A DNA stretch of 64,000 bases from Rhodanobacter sp. B05. GTDB lineage: Bacteria; Pseudomonadota; Gammaproteobacteria; Xanthomonadales; Rhodanobacteraceae. Made by a program: the position numbers and the translations under genes. Positions 54,048-63,412 of the stretch are shown here, one piece after another (position 1 is the first letter of the stretch; every line of letters begins with the position of its first letter). The notes beneath the pieces are model-generated. The model did not search any database and was not told the DNA's origin. It saw only the letters and a list, made by a program, of their open reading frames with translations. Location: contig NZ_MUNU01000017.1 in assembly GCF_002001085.1 (NCBI RefSeq), forward strand, positions 124,001 through 188,000, read 5' to 3'.

Positions 54048-56401
54048 CGGCGCCTGGACTCCGCGGGCTTGGCATTGCGGGCAAGTGCTGCCGACTGGCG
54101 CAGGTTGCCGGTGAGGCTGTGCCAGGCACGATCGAGCAGACTCTCGGGCTCGGCCGGCACTTCGCAGGCGCGGCCGCTGGCGACCTCGTGGGCCAGCTGC
54201 GCCATGCTCATTTCCTCGCCGCGCTGGCCACGCCGGCTGACCAGCAGGCAGCGCCCCGACATCGGCGAGTACCAGGCGAGCTTGCGTCGTGCAATCTGCC
54301 CGTTGGAAGGATCGACGAATTCGAACCAGCTGCCGAACGGCAATTTGCGCAGATGCTGTTCGATATGCGTTTCGCGCGGCTCGACGGCGGGCAATCTCGC
54401 TTCCGGTGGAGCTGGCGGCGCCGCCTTCGGCGTCGAAGCCGGTGCCGGTCTGGCGACAGCCGGGCGGCTGGCAGGAGCCGCAGGAGCCGGCTCGTGGTCG
54501 GCCTGCTGTTCGCCCAGGCGCTGGTGCTGTTTCAGGCGCAAGGCGAGGTCGGTGGCGCTGGGCAGATCGACGGCGGGATCCGGCGTGCCGGCTCCAAGCA
54601 GACGCTGCGCCACCTGCACCGCTTCCTCGGCGTGCATGCCGATCTGCTGCAGGCCGCTTTCCACGTCCCGCTGCAATTGCCGGCGGTCGGACGTGGGCAG
54701 GCGGCCGAGCAACTGATCGGTGATCGCCAGTTGCGCCTTGAACGCCGCGCTGTCCTCGCCATGGCGCAGCAGCGTCAGGGCCAGCACGTCGGACCAGGCC
54801 CGATCGAGCAGCGCGCGCAACAGGCCGCGCGGCGGCGACTGGGCGAAGCGTTCGGCCATCAGTTCGCTGGCGCGGTGGCGGGCCTGGTCCAGCCGTTCGC
54901 GCCCTTGCGCTGCCTCGACGTGGCGCCGCTCGGAGGCCTGCGCCTTGCGGGTCAGCAGCGCCAGATGGTGTTCGATGTCCGCCAGCAGGGTGGTGTAGAG
55001 CCCCGCGCTGGGCGGCTCCTGGTTGGCGCGGCTGACCAGCTGTTCGAGCTTGCTGGCCAGCGGACGGTTGCTTTCGTCGTCGCTGCCGTCCAGCCAGTCG
55101 TTGGCTGCGGCGGCGACGGTGTCGAGCAGTTGTCGCGCAGGATGTTCGCGTTTCTCGAAGAAGCTGTGGTCGGCGACCGCCACGCGCAGCACCGGCAGTT
55201 GCAGGTTGCTGAGCAGGCTGCGTGCGTTGCCGCCCTGCTGCAATTGCTGCCCCAGCTGTTCGAACAGTCCGGCGACGAGTTCCACCGTATCGCCCTGTTC
55301 GCTGGTGAGCTGGGTGCGCGGCGCGTCGGCCGGTTTGCCGAGATTGAGCTGGGCCAGCAACTCCTCGCGCAAGCGGGCGGCGCTGCGCAGCTCGCGGCTG
55401 GCGTGGTCGGTGACCTGGGCCAGGTGCTGTTGCAGCGCGCCCAGCGCCAGTTGCAGCTCGTCCTCGCTGGCGACCGGGCCGGCGGCATCGCCGCTTGCCA
55501 TGCCCTGGCCGCCACGCCGTTGCGACAGCAGATCGCGCAGCGATTCGAGCACGTGGATGGAGTCCTCGCCGGCACCGCCGCCCTGCGGCTTGCCTGTGCT
55601 CTCCGCTGCCGGTGCGGCCGCCGCTGCGGGTTCACTGGCTGGCGCGGCTTCCGACATCCCCGGACGTGCTCGCTTGTTGATCTGGCGCGGCACCGGGATG
55701 CTGCGCAGCTGCGGCAGGATGCCGGCGGACTGCCAGTGCAGGTTGATGGTGTCGTACAACGGGGCAAGTGCGGGGAGCACCCACTGATCGAAGTGCTGCA
55801 GCAGCAGCAGCTGATGCTTGTGCGGGAGATCCAGTTCGGCGCTGGCCAGATGGAACGCCTTGGCCAGGGCATGCGGCCCGAGCGGCAACGACTGACCTTC
55901 CAGCGGTGGCGAACCTATCAGTACCGCCAGCCGATAACCGAGTTCATACAGGGCGCGGCCATGGCGCACTTCGCCACGGGCGCCAAGTTGATCCAGCGTC
56001 ATCGACATTTCCTGCACGCCGGGGTCGAGCAGTTCCAGCGATAACCAGGGACTGGATTCGGTGGCCGGGGTGGATTTGCCCGCCCCCCGGTCAAGCTCGT
56101 TCAGGGCGTTGCCCACTTGCTCCATGAGGGATTGCAGGACGTTGTTGCGCCCTTGCAGCACTCGCTGTCGGCTGGCGAAGCACTCGTGCTGTTCATCGGA
56201 GCGCTGGGCGTGATCGGCCAGCGCGAAAAGCTGTCTCTCGAACTCGCCCAGGCAGTGGCGAACCGGCGCATGCAAACCCTCCACGCACAAGGTGTAGCTG
56301 GTCTCGATCAGCTTCTGCGCGCGCGCGGGCCAGCGCCCCTGGCTCAGGCGTGCGGGCGAATGCGACCCGGGCGGGTGCCGCAGATCCTGTCCGGCATTCA
56401 T
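54044..56401 (-). CDS. DUF1631 family protein
   Basis: The product is 785 residues and mostly helical. It has conserved DUF1631 segments near the start (ELLDPGVQEMSMTLDQLGAR, quoted for position about 122-141) and in the middle (LRVAVADHSFFEKREHPAR). The linkers at about 240-275 and 640-680 are rich in Ala and Pro. The last 120 residues (HLRKLPFGSWFEFVD, KLAWYSPMSGRCLLVSRRG) look like a PilZ-type beta barrel without the RxxxR motif. The family is not characterised; its coupling to a PilZ protein suggests a c-di-GMP output. The start at 56401 has no strong ribosome site. Confidence 0.82.
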   Translation of the reverse strand: MNAGQDLRHPPGSHSPARLSQGRWPARAQKLIETSYTLCVEGLHAPVRHCLGEFERQLFALADHAQRSDEQHECFASRQRVLQGRNNVLQSLMEQVGNALNELDRGAGKSTPATESSPWLSLELLDPGVQEMSMTLDQLGARGEVRHGRALYELGYRLAVLIGSPPLEGQSLPLGPHALAKAFHLASAELDLPHKHQLLLLQHFDQWVLPALAPLYDTINLHWQSAGILPQLRSIPVPRQINKRARPGMSEAAPASEPAAAAAPAAESTGKPQGGGAGEDSIHVLESLRDLLSQRRGGQGMASGDAAGPVASEDELQLALGALQQHLAQVTDHASRELRSAARLREELLAQLNLGKPADAPRTQLTSEQGDTVELVAGLFEQLGQQLQQGGNARSLLSNLQLPVLRVAVADHSFFEKREHPARQLLDTVAAAANDWLDGSDDESNRPLASKLEQLVSRANQEPPSAGLYTTLLADIEHHLALLTRKAQASERRHVEAAQGRERLDQARHRASELMAERFAQSPPRGLLRALLDRAWSDVLALTLLRHGEDSAAFKAQLAITDQLLGRLPTSDRRQLQRDVESGLQQIGMHAEEAVQVAQRLLGAGTPDPAVDLPSATDLALRLKQHQRLGEQQADHEPAPAAPASRPAVARPAPASTPKAAPPAPPEARLPAVEPRETHIEQHLRKLPFGSWFEFVDPSNGQIARRKLAWYSPMSGRCLLVSRRGQRGEEMSMAQLAHEVASGRACEVPAEPESLLDRAWHSLTGNLRQSAALARNAKPAESRRR

Positions 56402-56483
56402 GAATGCAACCTGTCCAATTCCCCTGGGTGAGCCCAGTCTATGCCGGTTGCTGCGGCTATGCCATTGTCGAGACGGGACCTGA

Positions 56484-57650
56484 TCATCCCAGGAAACCGG
56501 CGATCACATCGTTCAGGAACCGCTGGCCCAGAGCGGTGGTGTGCAGCCGCCCGGGATCGTCGCGCAGCCAGCCGCGCCGGCGCGCTTCGGCCAGCGGGGC
56601 GGCGATGTTTTCCAGCGGCAAACCGGTGCGCAGGGCGAAGTCGGCCAGCGGCACGCCGTCGATCAGGCGCAAGGCGTTCAGCATGTATTCGAACGGCAGT
56701 TCCGCCGAACCGACCACGTCGTCGCCGCCGATGCGGGAGGCTCCGCCGTTCGACTCCATGTAGGCGCTTGGGCCGCGGGTTTTCCAGCGCCGGCGCACCT
56801 GGCCGTCGGTGGCGTCGCTGAGCTTGGCGTGGGCGCCGGCGCCGATGCCGAGGTAATCACCGAACTGCCAGTAGTTGAGATTGTGTGTGCAACGTCGGCC
56901 GGGCTGCGCGTAGGCAGAAATCTCGTACTGGCCGTAACCGGCGTCGGCGAGCCTCGCCTCGCAGGCTTCCTGCATCGCCCAGGCGTGGTCGTCGTCGGGT
57001 AGCGGCGGCGGGTTGGCGGCGAAGGCGGTGTTCGGCTCCAGCGTGAGCTGGTAGTGCGAGATGTGCGTGGGTGCCAGCGCGACCGCGCGTTCCACATCGG
57101 CCAATGCGCCATCCAGGGTCTGCTGCGGTAGCGCATACATCAGGTCGAGATTGATGTTGGTGTAGCCGGCATCTTGCGCTGACTTCACCGCGGCTTCCGC
57201 TTCCGCGGCGAAATGGATGCGGCCGAGACGTCGCAATTTGTCGTCGTCGAAACTCTGCACGCCGAACGAGATACGGTTGACCCCGGCGGCTAGGTAGCCG
57301 TCGAAACGGCCGTGCTCGATCGTGCCGGGATTGGTCTCCAGGGTGATCTCGGCGTCGGCCCGCAGCGGCAGGCGCTGGCGCACGCCATCGAGCAGGCGCG
57401 CGATCAGTTCCGGCGAAAACAGGCTGGGCGTGCCGCCGCCGAAGAAGATGCTGATCACCGGACGATCCTGCAGCGCGGCGCCGAAGTCGGCGCGGTCGGC
57501 ATCCAGGTCGGCCAGCAGATGGTCGATGTAGTCGGCATACGGCGGTGGCGCGCTGCGCAGTCCGTGCGAATTGAAATCGCAGTACGGGCACTTCTTCACG
57601 CACCAAGGCATGTGGATGTACAGCGACAGCGGTGGCGCGATCAGGCTCAC
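56484..57650 (-). CDS. hemW: Heme chaperone HemW, radical SAM
   Basis: The product is 388 residues. The radical SAM cluster motif is Cys17-x3-Cys21-x2-Cys24 in HMPWCVKKCPYCDF. FFGGGTPSLF, ETNPGTIE, NRISFGVQSFDD and ALPQQTL are HemW/HemN family signatures. Family members once called oxygen-independent coproporphyrinogen oxidase are now seen as heme chaperones; the HemN-specific N-terminal extension is missing, which favours HemW. The start is a GTG at 57650 overlapping the rdgB stop (GTGA). The rdgB-hemW order is common in gammaproteobacteria. Confidence 0.92.
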   Translation of the reverse strand: MSLIAPPLSLYIHMPWCVKKCPYCDFNSHGLRSAPPPYADYIDHLLADLDADRADFGAALQDRPVISIFFGGGTPSLFSPELIARLLDGVRQRLPLRADAEITLETNPGTIEHGRFDGYLAAGVNRISFGVQSFDDDKLRRLGRIHFAAEAEAAVKSAQDAGYTNINLDLMYALPQQTLDGALADVERAVALAPTHISHYQLTLEPNTAFAANPPPLPDDDHAWAMQEACEARLADAGYGQYEISAYAQPGRRCTHNLNYWQFGDYLGIGAGAHAKLSDATDGQVRRRWKTRGPSAYMESNGGASRIGGDDVVGSAELPFEYMLNALRLIDGVPLADFALRTGLPLENIAAPLAEARRRGWLRDDPGRLHTTALGQRFLNDVIAGFLG

Positions 57651-58249
57651 CCGCGCAGCTCGGCCAGCCGTGCGTGCAGCTTTGCCAAAGCCTGGCCGCG
57701 GTGGCTGAGGCGGTTCTTCAGTGCTGGATCGAGTTCGGCGGCGCTGACCTGCTGGCCGTGCGGCAGGAACAGCGGGTCGTAGCCGAAACCCTGCGTGCCA
57801 CGCGGCGCGTCGAGTATGCGGCCGTGCCAGCGGCCCTCGACGATCAGCGGCGTGGGGTCGTCGGCGCGGTGCAGCAGCACCAGCGCGCAGATGAAGAACG
57901 CATCGCGCCGCTCGGCGGCGACGCCATCCAGCTCGCACAACAGTCTTGCGTTGTTTGCCGCGCTGTCGCCGTGGCCGCCGGCGTAGCGCGCCGAATACAG
58001 GCCGGGTGCGCCGCGCAACTGATCCACGCACAGGCCCGAGTCGTCGGCGAGCGCGGGCAGGCCACTGACCAGCGCGGCGTGGCGCGCTTTCAGCAGGGCG
58101 TTTTCGACGAAACTGAGCCCGGTTTCCTCGACATCGTCGATGCCGAGGCTGGCTTGCGCGAGCACCTCGAAGCCGCTGTCGGCGAGCAGCGCGTTGAACT
58201 CCGCCAGCTTGCCGCGGTTGCTGCTGGCCAGGACGATGCGTTGTGCCAT
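57647..58249 (-). CDS. rdgB: XTP/dITP pyrophosphatase
   Basis: The product is 200 residues, the standard length. The N-terminal motif is IVLASSNRGKLAEFNALL. The substrate-binding SFVENALLKARHA follows, and ALADDSGLCVDQL and GFGYDPLFLPHG hold metal- and base-binding residues. It removes non-canonical purine nucleotides such as dITP and XTP. The gene is 15 bases downstream of rph and overlaps hemW, so rph-rdgB-hemW form an operon. Confidence 0.95.
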   Translation of the reverse strand: MAQRIVLASSNRGKLAEFNALLADSGFEVLAQASLGIDDVEETGLSFVENALLKARHAALVSGLPALADDSGLCVDQLRGAPGLYSARYAGGHGDSAANNARLLCELDGVAAERRDAFFICALVLLHRADDPTPLIVEGRWHGRILDAPRGTQGFGYDPLFLPHGQQVSAAELDPALKNRLSHRGQALAKLHARLAELRG

Positions 58250-58264
58250 CTTCCGATCCCCGGC

Positions 58265-58993
58265 TTACCGACCCAGGGCGGCACGCTGCGCCGACACCAG
58301 TTCGCCGATGCCCTTCTCAGCCAGCGCCAGCAGCGCATCCATCTCGTCGCGGCGAAACGCGTGGCCTTCGGCGGTGCCCTGCACTTCGATGAAACCGCCG
58401 CCGTCGTTCATCACCACGTTCATGTCGGTGTCGCAGTCGGAGTCCTCGGCGTAGTCGAGGTCGAGTACGGGCATGCCCTTGTAGATGCCCACCGAGATCG
58501 CGGCGACCGCGCCGACGATCGGATTGCGCTTGAGGCCTTCGCGCTGCATCAGGCCATTCACGGCGTCGACCAGGGCCACGTAGGCACCGGTGATCGCCGC
58601 GGTGCGGGTGCCGCCGTCGGCCTGCAGCACGTCGCAGTCCAGCGTGATCACGCGTTCGCCCAGCGCCTGGCGGTTGACGCAGGCACGCAGGCTGCGGCCT
58701 ATCAGGCGCTGGATCTCCATGGTGCGGCCACCCTGGCCGCCGCGCGCGGCTTCGCGCTGCATGCGGGTGTGGGTGGCGCGTGGCAGCATGCCGTATTCGG
58801 CGGTGATCCAGCCCTCGCCCTTGCCGCGCAACCAGGCTGGCGTGCGGTCTTCGATGCTGGCGGTGCACAGCACCCGGGTGTCGCCGAAGCTCACCAGCAC
58901 CGAACCTTCGGCATGGCGGGTGTAGTGGCGTTCGATGCTGACGGTGCGCAGCTGGTCGCTGGCGCGGCCGCTGGGGCGGATAACGGAATTCAT
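58265..58993 (-). CDS. rph: Ribonuclease PH
   Basis: The product is 242 residues. It is a phosphate-dependent 3'-5' exoribonuclease that trims tRNA ends. RNase PH motifs are complete: [53 protein letters not shown] and the active-site [19 protein letters not shown] (quoted in part). The C-terminus is full length, unlike the frameshifted rph of E. coli K-12. It is divergent from yicC, with 93 bases between them, the typical rph/yicC arrangement. Confidence 0.96.
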   Translation of the reverse strand: MNSVIRPSGRASDQLRTVSIERHYTRHAEGSVLVSFGDTRVLCTASIEDRTPAWLRGKGEGWITAEYGMLPRATHTRMQREAARGGQGGRTMEIQRLIGRSLRACVNRQALGERVITLDCDVLQADGGTRTAAITGAYVALVDAVNGLMQREGLKRNPIVGAVAAISVGIYKGMPVLDLDYAEDSDCDTDMNVVMNDGGGFIEVQGTAEGHAFRRDEMDALLALAEKGIGELVSAQRAALGR

Positions 58994-59086
58994 CGGGTGG
59001 TTCCTGCGCGTTGCTTGGCCGGATTGGGCAAGCCGGGACGGGAGAGTTTACCATTGCGCACCTCCCCACCTCCGGACGGCGCGACG

Positions 59087-59944
59087 ATGATCCGCAGCAT
59101 GACCGCCTACGCCAGCGCCGAAACCACCGGCCCCGCCGGCACGCTCAGCTGCGAGCTGCGCACGGTCAATCACCGCTACCTGGAGTTGAGCCCGCGCCTG
59201 CCGGACGACCTGCGCGCGTTCGAATCGCAGTTGCGCGAGCGGGTGGCGGCGAAGCTTTCGCGCGGCAAGCTCGATCTCACCGTGCGCCGCAGCGATTCGC
59301 GCAGCGAATCGCTGCAAATCAATCATGCGCTGCTTGCCCGGCTGTCGGAAATATCGCTGGATATCGATGCGCGCTTTCCAAAAATGCGGATTGAGTTCAC
59401 CGAACTGCTGCGCTTCCCCGGCGTAATGCAGCAGGCCGAGATGGATCCGGAAGCGCAGCAGGCCACCTTGTTCGACGTGCTCGATCGTGCACTGGATGCC
59501 TTGACCGCCACCCGCGAGCGTGAAGGCGAAAAACTCGCGGCGATCCTGCGTGAGCGCCTCGATGCCATCGAAAACGTGGTGTCCGACGTGCGCCGCTGGA
59601 TGCCGGAAATCCGCACCGCGCTGCGCACCCGGCTGGAAACCCGCCTGGCCGACCTCAAACAGCCGGTCGAACCGGGGCGGCTGGAGCAGGAGCTGGTGCT
59701 GCAGATCACCCGCACCGACGTCGACGAGGAACTGGACCGGCTCAGCACCCACATCGGCGAAACCCGCCGCGTGCTTGGCCTGAAGGAGCCGGTTGGGCGC
59801 CGTCTCGATTTCCTGATGCAGGAGTTCAACCGCGAGGCAAACACGCTGGGCTCCAAGTCGGTCGACGCCCGCAGCACCAATGCCGCGGTCGAGCTCAAGG
59901 TGCTGATCGAGCAGATGCGCGAACAGGTGCAGAACATCGAGTGA
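59087..59944 (+). CDS. yicC: YicC family endoribonuclease
   Basis: The product is 285 residues. The N-terminal domain (MIRSMTAYASAE to RGKLDLTVRR) and the C-terminal DUF1732 domain (RLDFLMQEFNREANTLGSKS near residue 245-264) are those of YicC, recently described as an RNase. The start at 59087 gives the family N-terminus MIRSMTAY. In many gammaproteobacteria gmk follows closely; here 1.1 kb separates them. The 3' end of yicC is a known attachment site for mobile islands in Vibrio (from memory), which may explain the gap. Confidence 0.93.
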   Translation: MIRSMTAYASAETTGPAGTLSCELRTVNHRYLELSPRLPDDLRAFESQLRERVAAKLSRGKLDLTVRRSDSRSESLQINHALLARLSEISLDIDARFPKMRIEFTELLRFPGVMQQAEMDPEAQQATLFDVLDRALDALTATREREGEKLAAILRERLDAIENVVSDVRRWMPEIRTALRTRLETRLADLKQPVEPGRLEQELVLQITRTDVDEELDRLSTHIGETRRVLGLKEPVGRRLDFLMQEFNREANTLGSKSVDARSTNAAVELKVLIEQMREQVQNIE

Positions 59945-59960
59945 GGTTTCACGCCATTCC

Positions 59961-60056
59961 ATAGCATCCCGTCGAACCCCTGAAATCTCCACAAGCCCGC
60001 ATCTGTCGGGCTTTTTATTGCGTCACGTCTGCCCATAGCGCCCCGCAGCATCCCGT
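59961..60056. other. Repeats and terminator after yicC, possible attachment-site remnant
   Basis: agcatcccgt occurs at 59963-59972 and again at 60047-60056, and catagc at 59960-59965 and 60034-60039, on both sides of the yicC terminator. Such spaced short repeats are typical of arm-type sites around tyrosine-integrase attachment sites. No integrase gene remains. Confidence 0.4.
59994..60016 (+). terminator. yicC intrinsic terminator
   Basis: A six-pair stem (agcccg with cgggct, loop catctgt) is followed by TTTTT. It ends the yicC transcript 50 bases past the stop codon. Confidence 0.85.
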
Positions 60057-60290
60057 ACTACTCCTGGAGCCGATCATCACGCTCCCTGGCCGAGCCGAAA
60101 CGGATGACCCAATTGCCGCGCTGCAGATCGAGGACACGCACGCAGAGCTGGTGCGTTGGTCGCCAAACGCGAACCCCGTCACAGAAGGTGTGAGCAGCGG
60201 GTCTCATCCTTATCCCTGCGATAGAAGGATTTCCTCGCATGTGATCACTGGGCAGATCGACACGGCGCTGCCCTGGTTATGGAGAACGTC

Positions 60291-60527
60291 ATGCGTCGGT
60301 TGATCATCATCCTGATGGTTGCAGCATGGTGCGTGGCGGGACACGCGACCAGCAATCTGAGCAGTAGTTTCGGCGTCAGTGTGACTATCGTTCGTCGCAT
60401 CGTTACGCCAACGCCTGCGGGTGCCGTCAGCGCGATCTGCTATGGAACGCCTTGCATTCAACCCCGCGTCACCGTTGAACCGGCAGACCCCGAAACCGGA
60501 ATAAGCATCGTGAAAATCATCTACTAG
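60291..60527 (+). CDS. Small secreted protein of unknown function
   Basis: The product is 78 residues with a good signal peptide (MRRLIIILMVAAWCVAGHA, cleavage about residue 19). The mature part has two cysteines (in AICYGTPCIQP) that could form a disulfide. GGAG precedes the ATG. I recognise no family. It is the only coding sequence supported in the long space between yicC and gmk and may be a leftover of an inserted element. Base composition there is somewhat less GC-rich than in the neighbours. Confidence 0.55.
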   Translation: MRRLIIILMVAAWCVAGHATSNLSSSFGVSVTIVRRIVTPTPAGAVSAICYGTPCIQPRVTVEPADPETGISIVKIIY

Positions 60528-61055
60528 CCGAGCGTCGGCCCACGCTCGCGGTATCGCCGCTGTTGAAAACAGGAAGGCGCGGGCGAGCTGTTGCGGGAGC
60601 TGGAAAGGGCTCCGGAAAGCAGGGGCGGCGACGTCAATTCGGCGCCCGAGCACGCGACGCCGATCCAGTCCCAATACATCGACCCTTGACCCCTCGAGCT
60701 TGAACCGGCCGACGGCAAACCGTTCCGAAAGGAGCGGTAGCGAGGGTTATTTCACCCCCAAAAGAGGGGGCGGCGGCTATGGGCGCCGAAACGTCCGGCA
60801 TCGCGCGCGTACACGCGAGGGGCTTACGCCATGAATGCACACATCGCGCCCGCGCACGAAGGATGCGCGTTGCTGCTGCCTGCCAGCTGTGGGGGTGGCG
60901 GTTGCCGCCGCTATACTTCCCGCCAACGTCCACTCATGCCGCGCCGATGCCTATCGCCCCACCAGGTTGTACCCACGGTTGTACCCACGCGCAAAGGCGA
61001 GGTGGTGAGACCTTGATATGGCGCGCTTTGTCCGCGTCACTTCGGGTTTAGGTGC
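60528..61055. other. Gene-free stretch upstream of gmk
   Basis: No protein is supported here: reading frames are short and without family features. Visible items are a C/G-run hairpin (cccccaaaagaggggg, about 60757-60772) and a tandem repeat at 60965. The gmk promoter probably lies in the last 100 bases, but I cannot single it out. Confidence 0.5.
60965..60988. repeat. Tandem 12-bp repeat before gmk
   Basis: ggttgtacccac is present twice without a gap (60965-60976 and 60977-60988). Repeats of this type occur near phage-type integration sites, in line with the idea of a decayed insertion between yicC and gmk. Confidence 0.8.
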
Positions 61056-61688
61056 ATGAACACTTCGCTCGAAGGCACCTTGTTCGTGGTCGCCGCGCCT
61101 TCGGGTGCCGGCAAATCCACCCTGGTCAATGCGCTGCTGGAGCGCGATCTCGCGATCTCGCTGTCGGTGTCGCACACCACGCGTCCGCCGCGCGCTGACG
61201 AGCAATACGGGAGGCATTACTACTTTGTCGATCGCCCCGAGTTCGAGTGCGAGATCGCCGAAGGCATCTTTCTGGAACATGCCGAAGTGCATGGCAACCT
61301 TTACGGCACCTCGCGCACCACGGTGCAGGGCCTGCTGGGGCAGGGACGCGACGTGCTGCTGGAGATCGACTGGCAGGGCGCCGGGCAGATCCGTCGCAGC
61401 AAGCCCGATTGCGTCAGCGTGTTCATCCTGCCGCCGTCGCGGGCCGAGCTGGAGCGCCGTCTGCGCGGGCGGGGTTCCGATGCGCCCGACGTGATCGAAC
61501 GCCGCCTGCACAATTCGCGTGGCGAGATCGCGCACGCCCACGAGTTCGACTACATCGTGGTCAACGACGTGTTCGAGCAGGCGCTGGCCGACCTGCAGGC
61601 GATCGTGCAAGCAGTACGCCTGCGCAGCAGCCTGCAGTGGCAGCGTCACGAAGGGCTGATCGCCGACCTGCTGGCGGCTGAAGCCTGA
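61056..61688 (+). CDS. gmk: Guanylate kinase
   Basis: The product is 210 residues and phosphorylates GMP to GDP. The P-loop is APSGAGKST (residues 14-22). SVSHTTRPPRADEQYGRHYYFVD is the GMP-binding region (quoted in part: SHTTRPPR), and VLLEIDWQGAGQIR holds the Walker B region. It ends in a helical part with EIAHAHEFDYIVVND. The length is normal. rpoZ and spoT, usual followers of gmk, are not present; mlaF follows after 80 bases instead. Confidence 0.96.
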   Translation: MNTSLEGTLFVVAAPSGAGKSTLVNALLERDLAISLSVSHTTRPPRADEQYGRHYYFVDRPEFECEIAEGIFLEHAEVHGNLYGTSRTTVQGLLGQGRDVLLEIDWQGAGQIRRSKPDCVSVFILPPSRAELERRLRGRGSDAPDVIERRLHNSRGEIAHAHEFDYIVVNDVFEQALADLQAIVQAVRLRSSLQWQRHEGLIADLLAAEA

Positions 61689-61768
61689 GCTGTCGCCAGC
61701 CGCCTGCACATGGCGATCCCCCCGCGCTTCGGCTACCTTGTGCGCTTTCCCTGTTGCACTTGTCGCCC

Positions 61769-62605
61769 ATGATCGATCCCGTTGACACCGCGCCTGCCGA
61801 CAGCACCCTGGTGCGGATCCGTGGGCTGACCACCGTGCTCAGCGGCAAGACGATCTTCGACGCGCTGGAGATGGACATCCCGCGCGGCAAGGTCACCGCG
61901 ATCATGGGGCCCAGCGGCACCGGCAAGACCACCCTGCTCAAGCACATCACCGGGCAGATGCGCGCGGATGCCGGCAGCATCGAGGTCGACGGCCGCCGCG
62001 TGGCGGATCTGTCGCGCCAGCAGTTGTACAAGTTGCGCGAGGGGATCGGCTACCTGTTCCAGAACTCGGCCCTGCTGACCGACTTCAGCGTGTTCGAGAA
62101 TGTGGCCTTCCCGCTGCGCCAGCACACGAAATTGCCGGAGGTGCTGATCCGCAACCTAGTGCTGCTGAAGCTGCAGGCGGTCGGTCTGCGTGGTGCCGCC
62201 GGGCTGATGCCGAGCGAATTGTCCGGCGGCATGGCACGACGCGTGGCACTGGCCCGGGCGATCGTGTTCGACCCGATGCTGATCCTGTACGACGAGCCGT
62301 TCGTGGGGCTCGATCCGGTGGCGCTGAACCAGGTGCTCAAGCTGATCCGCACGCTGAACCAGACGCTGGGCATCACCAGCGTGCTGGTGGCGCACGAACT
62401 GGAGGCGATCAAGCAGGTGGCCGATCACATCTTCCTGATCGCCAACGGCAAGGTGGTCGCGCAGGGCGACCCGAAAACCATCGCCAACGACGGCTCGCCG
62501 TGGACGCGGCAGTTCTTCGGTGGCGAGGCGGACGGCCCGGTGCCGTTCCAGTATCCGGCCGGCGACTATGCGCAGGCACTGGGCTTTGCCGGGGCGGCGA
62601 AATGA
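61769..62605 (+). CDS. mlaF: Phospholipid ABC transporter ATP-binding protein MlaF
   Basis: The product is 278 residues. Walker A is GPSGTGKT (residues 47-54), the signature motif is LSGGMARRVALARA, and Walker B is LILYDEPFVGLDPV, with the Q-loop at LFQNSALLTDFSVFENV. LSGGMARR instead of LSGGQ is the MlaF form. It powers retrograde phospholipid movement from the outer to the inner membrane with MlaE and MlaD. The C-terminus extends past the ATPase (FGGEADGPVPFQYPA), as in MlaF proteins. Its stop overlaps mlaE (ATGA). Confidence 0.95.
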   Translation: MIDPVDTAPADSTLVRIRGLTTVLSGKTIFDALEMDIPRGKVTAIMGPSGTGKTTLLKHITGQMRADAGSIEVDGRRVADLSRQQLYKLREGIGYLFQNSALLTDFSVFENVAFPLRQHTKLPEVLIRNLVLLKLQAVGLRGAAGLMPSELSGGMARRVALARAIVFDPMLILYDEPFVGLDPVALNQVLKLIRTLNQTLGITSVLVAHELEAIKQVADHIFLIANGKVVAQGDPKTIANDGSPWTRQFFGGEADGPVPFQYPAGDYAQALGFAGAAK

Positions 62606-63378
62606 GCGCGCGGATGCCGCCACAACGCAACGTGGTCACCCAGTCGCTGGCCCAGATCGGCGCCTGCGGCCTGTTTTTGCTGACCCTGCTGGCGGCGATT
62701 CCGCGCAGCTTCCGCTACCTGCGCGAGACGATCCGCCAGCTGTGGTTCGTCGGCGCGATGAGCCTGACCATCATCATGGTCTGCGGCCTGTTCGTCGGCA
62801 TGGTGCTGATGCTGCAGCTGTACCACGTGTTGTCGATCTTCGGCGGCACTTCGGCCAGCGGCATGGTGGTGGCGTTGTCGGTGTATCGCGAGTTGGGGCC
62901 GGTAGTCACCGCGCTGCTGTTCGCCGGGCGTGCCGGCACCTCGATCACCGCCGAGATCGGCCTGATGCGCGCCACCGACCAGATCGACGCGATGGAGATG
63001 ATGGCGGTCGACCCGATCGCCTACGTGGCCACGCCGCGCTTCCTGGCCGGGCTGATCGCGATGCCGCTGCTGTGCTGTGTGTTCTGCGCGATGGCGATCT
63101 TCGGCGGCCACCTGGTCGGCGTGACCTGGTTGGGCATCGACAACGGCACGTTCTGGGCCAACATGACCGCCGTGGTCGACGTGCATACCGACATCGTCAA
63201 CGGCGTGCTGTTCAAGAGCCTGGCATTCGGAGCGGTGGTGTCTTTGATCGCGGTGTTCCAGGGCTTCACCACGCCGCCTACCAGCGAGGGCGTGGCCTAT
63301 GCCACCACCCGCACCGTGGTTGCCTCGTCGATCGCCATCCTGGCGCTGGACTTCGTGCTGACCGCTTTCCTGATGTGA
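62602..63378 (+). CDS. mlaE: Phospholipid ABC transporter permease MlaE
   Basis: The product is 258 residues with five or six membrane helices. MlaE hallmarks are present: VALSVYRELGPVVTALLFAGRAGTSI (quoted in part: RELGPVVTALL), GLMRATDQIDAMEMMAVDP and FKSLAFGAVVSLIAVFQGF. It forms the membrane core of MlaFEDB. The ATG overlaps the mlaF stop. mlaD follows after 34 bases. Confidence 0.95.
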   Translation: MSARMPPQRNVVTQSLAQIGACGLFLLTLLAAIPRSFRYLRETIRQLWFVGAMSLTIIMVCGLFVGMVLMLQLYHVLSIFGGTSASGMVVALSVYRELGPVVTALLFAGRAGTSITAEIGLMRATDQIDAMEMMAVDPIAYVATPRFLAGLIAMPLLCCVFCAMAIFGGHLVGVTWLGIDNGTFWANMTAVVDVHTDIVNGVLFKSLAFGAVVSLIAVFQGFTTPPTSEGVAYATTRTVVASSIAILALDFVLTAFLM

Positions 63379-63412
63379 CTCTCATGACTTGTCGTTTTCC
63401 GAGGATTCTGCC

